Translations under genes and position numbers: made by a program
The notes under the pieces: generated by a model
Seen by the model: the letters and a program-made list of their open reading frames with translations, nothing else
Databases searched by the model: none
What the model was told of the DNA's origin: nothing
Part shown: piece after piece, positions 57,374 through 64,000 of the stretch
How positions within the stretch are numbered: position 1 is the stretch's first letter
Layout of the letters: every line of letters starts with the position of its first letter
Origin: Methanosphaera stadtmanae
GTDB taxonomy: Archaea; Methanobacteriota; Methanobacteria; Methanobacteriales; Methanobacteriaceae
DNA length: 64,000 bases
Direction: 5' to 3'
Assembly: GCA_015062825.1 (NCBI GenBank)
Contig: SUTR01000005.1
Coordinates: 16,459-80,458, forward strand

Positions 57374-57572
57374 CTATGAAACAATAGTTTTGTTATATAC
57401 GAATTGTTTATTATTAAACGAACCTTTTTTTATCAAAAAACCCAATTATTATATACTAAGTAACCCAAAAATAAGTATAGAAATAATGACCATTTTTAAG
57501 TTTATACAAAAATAAATTTTATAAAAAAAGATTTTTGACAATAATTTACATCCACAAAGAGAGTGTGATAGA

Positions 57573-59888
57573 ATGATGAAAGATCCAGAAACAATACAAG
57601 AAGCATACAATCTAAACGATATATATGTAATAAAAAACAACGGAATAAAAGAAAAATTCAGTTATGAAAAAGTCATAAGATCATGTATAATGATAAACAT
57701 ACCCCTAGGATTATCAGAAAAAATAGCATACAAAGTATCCAAAGAAGCACATGACAACATAACAACCAAAGAAATCAAAAACATAATCTATGAAATATTA
57801 CAAAAAGAAAATAGCAAATTAGCAGACAAATATTATAATACAAACACATTACGTGTAAGAACAGGTAGAGACACAATAGAACCATTCGACAAAACAAAAA
57901 TATCCGATACATTAATACAAGAAACACAAACCACCCCCAAACTTGCAGAAAAAATAGCAAATGATGTGTACAAAGAACTTAAAAAGCTAGAACTAGACTA
58001 TTTAACTGCACCAATAATAAGAGAAATGGTTAACACAAAATTAACAGAAAATGGACTAGAATCTTTAAGAAGAAAATACACACGTTTAGGAATGCCAGTA
58101 TACAACATTACAAACCTCATTGAATCTGGAAATAAAGATAATGCAAACATGATGCATAATCCTGAAACAATACATAAATACGTTGCAGATGAATCATTAA
58201 AGCAATACGCATTACTAAATATTCTACCACACAACCTAGCAGATGCACATATGAGTGGAAGCATACACATACACGACCTTGAATTCTTTGCAGGAAGACC
58301 AATAAACTGTCTCCAACATGATCTTAGACAATTTATAAGATATGGATTAAAAGTAGATGGAACCGGAGACCATACCAGTGTAGCAAAATCACCAAACCAC
58401 ATTGAAACACTCATGAACCACTCTGGAGAAATAATGCTTGCAGCACAACAAAACATGAGTGGTGGACAAGCAATGAGTCTATGGAACGTCTTTGTAGCAC
58501 CATTTGCAGCAGGATTACCTTATGAAAAAATCCAACAGTCAGTAGAAATGTTCATATTCAACCTTAACATGGCATATGCAGCACGTGGAGGACAAGTACC
58601 ATTCACAAGCGTAGGACTAGAATTTACCGTACCGGACTTCCTAAAAAATGAACCTGCATACGGACCAGGAGGAAAAGTAGTCGGAGTATATGGAGACTAT
58701 GAAAAAGAAGTCAGATTATTACAAAGAGCATTTACAGAAGCACTAATTAAGGGAGACTCTGAAGGAAAACCACATTTATTCCCAAACACCATATACTACC
58801 TAAGAAAAGAATGTTTAACACCTGAATTTACAGAAGACATAGAAAGAGTACATTTCTTATCTGCTAAATTTGGAACCGCATACTTCATCAACATGCTTCC
58901 AAAATACATGGGAAACATGGCAAACTATATGGGTTGTCGTACAAGATTATCCGACAATTGGACAGGTGACTGGGAAACAGACTGTTTAAGAACAGGAAAC
59001 CTTGCATATGTAACAATGAACCTTCCAAGAATAGGATATGATGCAAGAGACGAAACAGAAATATACGACTACCTCGATGACTACATGAACATAGTAGAAG
59101 AAATTCTATTATTAAGAAGAGAAAGAGCATTGAAATGTCTAAATGATTACAAAATATTACCATTCCTAACACAAAAAATGGGAGAAGACCCATATTACCA
59201 AGTAGATAACAGTACATTATCATTCGGATTTGTAGGATTAAATGAAATGTTACTTGCACAAACAGGTGCAGGACTAGAAGATCCAGATTCAAACAAATTA
59301 GGTATGGATGTAATCCAATACATCAACGACAGAGCTGCAAAACTTAAAAGTGAAACCGGACTAAGATGGGGAGTAATACAGACCCCTGCAGAAAGTACAG
59401 CATACAGATTTGCAACAATGGACCGAGAAAAATATCCTGACCAAATAATATGTAACGGTGATTCAACCGCATCATACTATACCAACAGTAACCACGTACC
59501 AGTAGATACTGCAATGAGCCTACCAGAAAAAATCAAAATAGAATCTGCATACCATCCATTAACACAAGGTGGACATATATTCCATGCATTCATGGGAGAA
59601 TCATACAGTGACCCTGACAGCCTAATGAGTCTAACCGACAAAATAACCCACAAGACAGATATTGGATTCTGGGCATACAGTAGTGCATTAAGTTTCTGTG
59701 TAAACTGTAAAACATTAATGAAAGGATTACAGAGTAAATGTACACATTGTGGAGAAACACAAGAAGTAGAATGGTATGACCGTATAACAGGATATGTACA
59801 ACAAGTAGGACATGCAAAAAGTGCATCCGGTGGATGGAATGCTGGTAAAAAACAAGAACTTGTAGACAGAAACAGATGGCAAAAATAA
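57573..59888 (+). CDS. nrdD: Anaerobic ribonucleoside-triphosphate reductase (class III)
   Basis: Glycyl-radical enzyme that makes deoxynucleotides under anoxia. An ATP-cone covers residues ~15-105 (VIKNNGIKEKFSYEKVIRSC). The catalytic region has GSIHIHDLEFFAGRP and QNMSGGQAMSLW; NYMGCRTRLSDNWTGDWETD carries an active-site Cys. Near the C-terminus lie the zinc site CVNC...CTHCGE and the glycyl-radical loop RITGYVQQVG. Length (771 aa) is normal. Two consecutive ATGs start the gene after a GTGATAG-type ribosome-binding site. The activating enzyme NrdG is not adjacent. A T8 tract follows. Confidence 0.96.
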   Translation: MMKDPETIQEAYNLNDIYVIKNNGIKEKFSYEKVIRSCIMINIPLGLSEKIAYKVSKEAHDNITTKEIKNIIYEILQKENSKLADKYYNTNTLRVRTGRDTIEPFDKTKISDTLIQETQTTPKLAEKIANDVYKELKKLELDYLTAPIIREMVNTKLTENGLESLRRKYTRLGMPVYNITNLIESGNKDNANMMHNPETIHKYVADESLKQYALLNILPHNLADAHMSGSIHIHDLEFFAGRPINCLQHDLRQFIRYGLKVDGTGDHTSVAKSPNHIETLMNHSGEIMLAAQQNMSGGQAMSLWNVFVAPFAAGLPYEKIQQSVEMFIFNLNMAYAARGGQVPFTSVGLEFTVPDFLKNEPAYGPGGKVVGVYGDYEKEVRLLQRAFTEALIKGDSEGKPHLFPNTIYYLRKECLTPEFTEDIERVHFLSAKFGTAYFINMLPKYMGNMANYMGCRTRLSDNWTGDWETDCLRTGNLAYVTMNLPRIGYDARDETEIYDYLDDYMNIVEEILLLRRERALKCLNDYKILPFLTQKMGEDPYYQVDNSTLSFGFVGLNEMLLAQTGAGLEDPDSNKLGMDVIQYINDRAAKLKSETGLRWGVIQTPAESTAYRFATMDREKYPDQIICNGDSTASYYTNSNHVPVDTAMSLPEKIKIESAYHPLTQGGHIFHAFMGESYSDPDSLMSLTDKITHKTDIGFWAYSSALSFCVNCKTLMKGLQSKCTHCGETQEVEWYDRITGYVQQVGHAKSASGGWNAGKKQELVDRNRWQK

Positions 59889-59921
59889 TCAATATAAACA
59901 CTTCACCCCCACATCATACTC

Positions 59922-59929
59922 TTTTTTTT
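59922..59929 (+). terminator. T-tract after nrdD
   Basis: T8 33 nt past the stop after a C-rich stretch (CACCCCCACATC). Confidence 0.4.
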
Positions 59930-60107
59930 AGATTTAAAATTAAATTAAATATAAATAAGATAATTCAACAACCAATTAATAGATAATCTTTTAAATATAC
60001 AATAATTGGTTAAATTAGAAATAGAACAATACAGGACAATAATCAAAATATATAAAAATAATTTAAATGAAGAAAAAAAGAAAAAATGATGTCATGAATC
60101 AAAAAAC

Positions 60108-60932
60108 TTATTCTTTACAAGATACGTACTTATTTTCTATTGTTACAGCAGTACCATATGCTGCTATTAACATATCTGGAGGAATTTGTTGATTATAATT
60201 GGTATATTCTATTTCAATATCAATTATAGCATTAGCCCCTAACTTTTTAGCATTTAATTCCAGTTGATTTAATATATATTTTTTAGCCAGAACATAATCC
60301 TGATGTTTAAGGACACTTTTTTTATCCTGATGAGATCCAAGATATTCTACTTTTTCAGAAGCATTTTTTTGTTCAAATTCTATTACATTCTCTGCAAATA
60401 CTAATCCATGATATTCAAGAATAGGAATGTCTGGTGCATTTGTTAATATTAATAAATTATCCAGTCTTTCTTCGGGAAGTTCTGAAACAGGAACTGTTTT
60501 TTCATGTTTGACCAGGATTGTTTCAAAGATTGCACCTATTCTTCCAAAAATATATACAAAGGAAAATCCAATAGCAAGTATAATATAGTTAATTGTTAGT
60601 GGAAAAGCTGCTTGAAACATTAATGCCAATCCTCCGAATGTAAATATGTTCCATTTAATAGGATTGGGTGTGAAAAACCATCCAAATGCATTGGTAATGA
60701 CAAACAGAAATATTGCACTAATTGCTCCGGATGTTTTATGAGTCAGTTTCTTTGATATATATGTTTCTACAAAACCTGCAATTATAGGAGATATTATCAA
60801 ATAGATATTAAATCCAAATATTGCAAGATTAAAATAGACGCATAATCTCATGGATATTAAACCAGCAACAGTACCTAAAATAATTGCAATAGCAAATCCC
60901 TGATTTTTCTTAGAAAACATTTCATTAGACAT
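60108..60932 (-). CDS. Membrane protein with C-terminal YbjQ/UPF0145-like domain
   Basis: A 274-aa protein. Residues ~12-145 hold four or five hydrophobic helices (GFAIAIILGTVAGLISM, IFGFNIYLIISPIIAGFV, AIFLFVITNAFGWFF, IILAIGFSFVYIFG). Residues ~165-270 resemble the pentameric YbjQ (DUF74) domain: IPILEYHGLVFAENV, then LELNAKKLGANAIIDIEIEY and MLIAAYGTAVTIE. YbjQ proteins are usually free-standing and of unknown function; here the domain is tethered to the membrane. No clear ribosome-binding site. Single gene with a T-rich downstream stretch. Confidence 0.78.
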   Translation of the reverse strand: MSNEMFSKKNQGFAIAIILGTVAGLISMRLCVYFNLAIFGFNIYLIISPIIAGFVETYISKKLTHKTSGAISAIFLFVITNAFGWFFTPNPIKWNIFTFGGLALMFQAAFPLTINYIILAIGFSFVYIFGRIGAIFETILVKHEKTVPVSELPEERLDNLLILTNAPDIPILEYHGLVFAENVIEFEQKNASEKVEYLGSHQDKKSVLKHQDYVLAKKYILNQLELNAKKLGANAIIDIEIEYTNYNQQIPPDMLIAAYGTAVTIENKYVSCKE

Positions 60933-61218
60933 GATACAACACTCTAATATATTATTTATACTTCTTAGAATATATTGGTGTTGAACTATAGATATGATAA
61001 AATAGTTTTTGATTTTGAAATAAAAATTAAAAATAAAAAATTGTATAAATGAAATAATGTATAAAAAATAATATATTAAAATTAACTACATATGTTAATT
61101 TAGAAAAACTAATAATATACAATTAATACCTTTAAGAACATCATACAATATTTCTTTTATTTTAAAAATTAATTATATTATTCAAATATTATAAAAAAAA
61201 ACTAAAAGGGAGATACAA

Positions 61219-62157
61219 ATGAAAAACGTTGATTTACTAGTATTAGGACATACTGCATTTGACTATATTATGCAGGTAGAAGAATTTTCAAAGTTAAATA
61301 CATCAGCACTTGTAAATAAAATGGATACGTTACATGGTGGTGCTGCAGGAAATGTGGCTGTTGTTGCAAGCAAGTTAGGATTAGATGTAGGGTTGATTTC
61401 TTGTATAGGTAAGGATTTTAAGGATAGTGATTATGAAAAATATTTAAATGAATTGAATATTGATATAAGTGACATGATTTTATCAGAGGATACTAATACA
61501 CCAACAGCATTTGTATTAACCAACCCACAAGATGAACAAATGTTTTACTTCTATTGGGGAGCTGCAAAAATGTATAGCCAATCAGATATCCCGAAGGCAG
61601 CTATTGACAATGCCCGTGCTGTGCATCTTGCAACAGGAGATCCCACATTTAACATAAAAGCTGGTAAATATGCATATAGTCAGAAAAAATTAGTTTCATT
61701 TGATCCGGGACAAGATTTACATTTATATTCAACAAATGATTTGAAGGAATTAATTAGCAATTGTAATATACTCTTTGGTAATGAACATGAAATAGAACAC
61801 ATATCTGATTTACTAGAAAAATCCATAGATGAAATATTAGAGGATGGACCAGAACTTATAATTAAAACACTAGGAAGCAAAGGTAGTACCATATTTGTTA
61901 AAGGAGATGAACCTATTGACATTGAAGTTGTACCTACCAAAGCTGTTGATCCTACTGGTGCTGGCGATTCATATAGAGCAGCTTTCCTAAGAATGTTTTT
62001 AAGAGACAATACTCTTGAAACATGTGGTAGATTTGGAAGTACTGTATCCTCATACATAGTAGAAGCACAGGGAACACAAACCAACATCCCATCAATTGAC
62101 CAAGCACTAGAAAGAATGGACAACAATTGGTCTGAAAGTACTGAAAATTTAAATTAA
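61219..62157 (+). CDS. PfkB/ribokinase-family sugar or nucleoside kinase
   Basis: A 312-aa kinase of the ribokinase fold. The N-terminal signature LHGGAAGNVAVVASKLG (residues ~35-52) and the C-terminal catalytic motif DPTGAGDSYRAAFL (Asp base near residue 252) are clear, with KTLGSKGSTIFV before it. The substrate cannot be told; archaeal members include nucleoside kinases and ADP-dependent sugar kinases. GGGAG is 8 nt before the ATG. It is a single gene, ended by a C-rich then T-rich stretch. Confidence 0.85.
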   Translation: MKNVDLLVLGHTAFDYIMQVEEFSKLNTSALVNKMDTLHGGAAGNVAVVASKLGLDVGLISCIGKDFKDSDYEKYLNELNIDISDMILSEDTNTPTAFVLTNPQDEQMFYFYWGAAKMYSQSDIPKAAIDNARAVHLATGDPTFNIKAGKYAYSQKKLVSFDPGQDLHLYSTNDLKELISNCNILFGNEHEIEHISDLLEKSIDEILEDGPELIIKTLGSKGSTIFVKGDEPIDIEVVPTKAVDPTGAGDSYRAAFLRMFLRDNTLETCGRFGSTVSSYIVEAQGTQTNIPSIDQALERMDNNWSESTENLN

Positions 62158-62173
62158 ATATCCACCACCCTCA

Positions 62174-62191
62174 TTTTCTTTTATTAATTTT
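62174..62191 (+). terminator. T-rich tract after the PfkB kinase
   Basis: CCACCACCCTC followed by a broken T-run (62174-62191), beginning within 20 nt of the stop. Confidence 0.35.
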
Positions 62192-62261
62192 TTAATTAAT
62201 TGTTTTCTTAAAGTAATTAAATTCATCAATTAATCAATCAATAACTACAAAAATATGACGA

Positions 62262-62295
62262 TACCTCCTTTTGTCTTAAAAGACGTTATTTTTTT
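62262..62295 (+). terminator. Orphan terminator-like element with ACCTCC
   Basis: ACCTCC at 62263-62268, the small inverted repeat GTCTTAAAAGAC at 62273-62284, and a T-run after it. It lies over 100 nt beyond the kinase stop, with no coding frame before it. Confidence 0.35.
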
Positions 62296-62485
62296 AAAAA
62301 AAATGTTCATATAAATAGTACCATCCAATATAATCCCCTATCAGATAACATTTTCAACATGTAAAAATTAATTGAAAATGTCATTAAAAAATAAAACAAT
62401 ACTTTATTAAAAATAAAAAATAATTTAAGTAAATCAAGTATAATAGATAAAAAAGAGTAATTAAAGCGTATTTCTACAAAATATT

Positions 62486-62493
62486 TATATATA
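62486..62493 (+). promoter_or_regulatory. TATA box of thiC
   Basis: TATATATA within ATTTATATATAATTC. It predicts transcription starting near 62515 and a leader of about 90 nt. Confidence 0.5.
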
Positions 62494-62520
62494 ATTCAAC
62501 ATTAAGTATAAACTAGTTTT

Positions 62521-62550
62521 ATGAAAGCAATCATTGACAATGATTTTCAT
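62521..62550. promoter_or_regulatory. Inverted repeat just downstream of the predicted thiC start site
   Basis: Core AATCATT (62529-62535) and AATGATT (62539-62545) are exact reverse complements around GAC. Outer arms ATGAA (62521-62525) and TTCAT (62546-62550) also match, offset by three bases on the left. The placement fits a repressor operator for thiamine genes; an RNA hairpin is possible. Confidence 0.45.
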
Positions 62551-62608
62551 ATAACGAAAAAAAAATCTAAAAAAAATCTAAAAAAAAATCAATAGTGGAG
62601 TAAATATT

Positions 62609-63910
62609 ATGACACAAATGCAAGAAGCCAAAAAAGGTATTATTACACAAGCCATGAAAGATGTGGCAAAAGATGAAAAATTAGATGTTGAATATGTTAG
62701 AAAAATGGTTGCGAAAGGATATATTGCTATTCCAGATAATAATCAAAGAGAAACTGTTGCAGTAGGTATAGGACAAAATTTACGTACAAAAGTCAATGCA
62801 ACTATTGGAACATCCACAGATATCATAGACTTAGATGATGAACTAACAAAAGCCAAAGCTGCTGAAGAAGCAGGCTGTGATACCTTAATGGAATTAAGTA
62901 TTGGTGGAGACTTGGATTACATTAGAAGAACAGTTTTAAGTCAAACCAAAAAACCGGTTGGAAGTGTACCAATATATCAAACTGCAGTAGAATCCATAGA
63001 AAAAAATGGTTCTGTTATTGACATGGATGCAGACGACATGATTAAAAATATTGAAAAACAAGCAAAAGATGGTATAGATTTCATGGCTATCCACTGTTCA
63101 GTCAACAGGGAAACACTCAAAAGACTTAAAAGACAAGGAAGAAAAGGAGGACTTGTCAGTAGAGGAGGTTCATTCATATCATCATGGATGGTACATCATG
63201 ATGCAGAAAATCCATTATATGAAAACTATGATCAGATATTAGATATTGTAGAAGAATATGATGTTTGTTTAAGTATGGCAAATGCCATGAGAGCAGGAGC
63301 ACTTACAGATTCCACCGACAGGGCTCAGATACAAGAACTAATAGTACTTGGCGAATTAGTTGATAAAGCAAGAGAAAGAGGAGTTCAAACAATAGTTGAA
63401 GGACCAGGACACATACCAATTAATGAAATTGAAACAAACATTAATATTCAGAAAAAAATGTGCAATAATGCACCATTCTACATGTTAGGTCCTATTGTAA
63501 CAGATATTGCACCTGCTTATGACCATATTGTATCAGCTATTGGAGCCGCACAATGTGCTCGTTATGGAGCTGATTTCATATGTTATGTAACACCAGCCGA
63601 ACATCTAGCATTACCAGATGCACAAGATGTTAAAGATGGAGTAATAGCTACCAAAATTGGAGCTCATGCTGGAGACATAGCAATAGATATGGAAAGATTT
63701 GGAGAAGATGACATTAAAATGGCAGATGCAAGGAAACAGCTTAATTGGGCAGAACAATATCAACTTGCAATGTGGCCAGAAGATGCTAAGGCAATAAGAG
63801 ATAAAAGACCTCCTGAAGCAGATGATACCTGTACAATGTGTGGAAATTATTGTGCAGTTAAAATAGTAAGTCAATGGCTAGATAAAGCAGATATAGATGT
63901 ATTTGATTAA
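62609..63910 (+). CDS. thiC: Phosphomethylpyrimidine synthase ThiC
   Basis: Radical SAM enzyme that rearranges aminoimidazole ribotide into the thiamine pyrimidine (HMP-P). Conserved segments include [24 protein letters not shown], and [26 protein letters not shown] and [17 protein letters not shown] follow. The C-terminal cluster motif CTMCGNYC (residues ~410-417) binds the 4Fe-4S cluster. The 433-aa length is that of the compact archaeal/clostridial form, without the N-terminal extension of the ~600-aa type. GTGGAG is about 8 nt before the ATG. An operator-like repeat lies in its leader. Confidence 0.96.
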   Translation: MTQMQEAKKGIITQAMKDVAKDEKLDVEYVRKMVAKGYIAIPDNNQRETVAVGIGQNLRTKVNATIGTSTDIIDLDDELTKAKAAEEAGCDTLMELSIGGDLDYIRRTVLSQTKKPVGSVPIYQTAVESIEKNGSVIDMDADDMIKNIEKQAKDGIDFMAIHCSVNRETLKRLKRQGRKGGLVSRGGSFISSWMVHHDAENPLYENYDQILDIVEEYDVCLSMANAMRAGALTDSTDRAQIQELIVLGELVDKARERGVQTIVEGPGHIPINEIETNINIQKKMCNNAPFYMLGPIVTDIAPAYDHIVSAIGAAQCARYGADFICYVTPAEHLALPDAQDVKDGVIATKIGAHAGDIAIDMERFGEDDIKMADARKQLNWAEQYQLAMWPEDAKAIRDKRPPEADDTCTMCGNYCAVKIVSQWLDKADIDVFD

Positions 63911-64000
63911 AAAAAAGATAATTTCACTAACTTACCCAAAAATTCATCACACAAAATATATTGAAAATGGAAGACTCATAGAATCTCTCCCCCATTTTCA

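Larger units (their letters stand above)
62158..62608. other. Intergenic region kinase / thiC
   Basis: 451 bases. Besides the kinase 3' tract there is a second terminator-like site at 62262-62295 (ACCTCC, GTCTTAAAAGAC, T-run). The thiC TATA box is at 62486-62493 and a near-perfect inverted repeat at 62521-62550. No gene seen. Confidence 0.5.

Overview
The window reads as chromosomal DNA of a methanogenic archaeon of the Methanobacteriaceae, most probably Methanosphaera (M. stadtmanae or a close relative). The reasons are a very AT-rich sequence, archaeal information-processing genes (DP2 DNA polymerase, aCPSF1, 20S proteasome beta, Trm1, Taw2, archaeal ATP-dependent ligase), biosynthesis of methanogen cofactors (F420 CofG, methanopterin MptA, coenzyme M ComC/D/E), methanogenesis marker proteins (Mmp10, Mmp7), and giant secreted adhesin-like proteins typical of gut Methanobacteriales. 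The genus is an inference, not a database match.

Layout. 1-1424 (+): 3' part of the McrA-modifying radical SAM enzyme Mmp10, then the wyosine enzyme Taw2. 1417-5087 (-): CofG, a DUF2120-like protein coupled to MptA, and an Lrp/AsnC regulator. 5549-15144: a secreted protein of unknown function, Trm1 (-), a DegT aminotransferase, a TtuA/NcsA tRNA thiolase, a zinc ribbon and TraB-family membrane protein (-), a small methanogen protein with Mmp7, an Mrp/Nbp35 ATPase, and proteasome beta. 15506-20887 (+): aCPSF1, PurM and the coenzyme M genes ComC-ComD-ComE. 21014-21744 (-): seven tRNA genes (Glu, Asn, His, Leu, Glu, a CAT-anticodon tRNA, Asn). 21963-28180 (+): a radical SAM protein, GatB, a CBS-ParB protein with HisE, and a fused restriction-modification enzyme. 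28232-30476 (-): an acyl-CoA synthetase with its XRE-cupin regulator. 30800-44806 (-): two giant adhesin-like proteins of 1847 and 2603 residues. 45523-53552 (-): GlmM, a cell-wall-binding-repeat-like surface protein with a GT-C membrane protein, a small OB-fold protein, and DNA ligase coupled to a DUF2971 protein. 53993-63910: DNA polymerase D large subunit, anaerobic ribonucleotide reductase, a membrane YbjQ-like protein (-), a PfkB kinase and ThiC.

How the genes connect. Several serve methyl-coenzyme M reductase or its cofactors (Mmp10, Mmp7, ComC/D/E, MptA, CofG). A second group maintains tRNAs (Taw2, Trm1, TtuA/NcsA, GatB, the tRNA cluster). The surface block probably builds and decorates the envelope. 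Transcripts commonly end at T-tracts, which are the kind of site used by aCPSF1, itself encoded here. Several of these ends carry a hairpin on the stop codon or an ACCTCC element.

The most interesting candidate is in the 2603-residue adhesin. After its beta-helix and Ig-like modules it carries a region resembling the thioester (TQXA/TED) domain of Gram-positive adhesins (YCID motif and a QxxIYxFTD motif). This is followed by two 16-residue repeat arrays of opposite charge and an IPATGE motif near the C-terminus. That suggests an archaeal adhesin able to bond covalently to a target.
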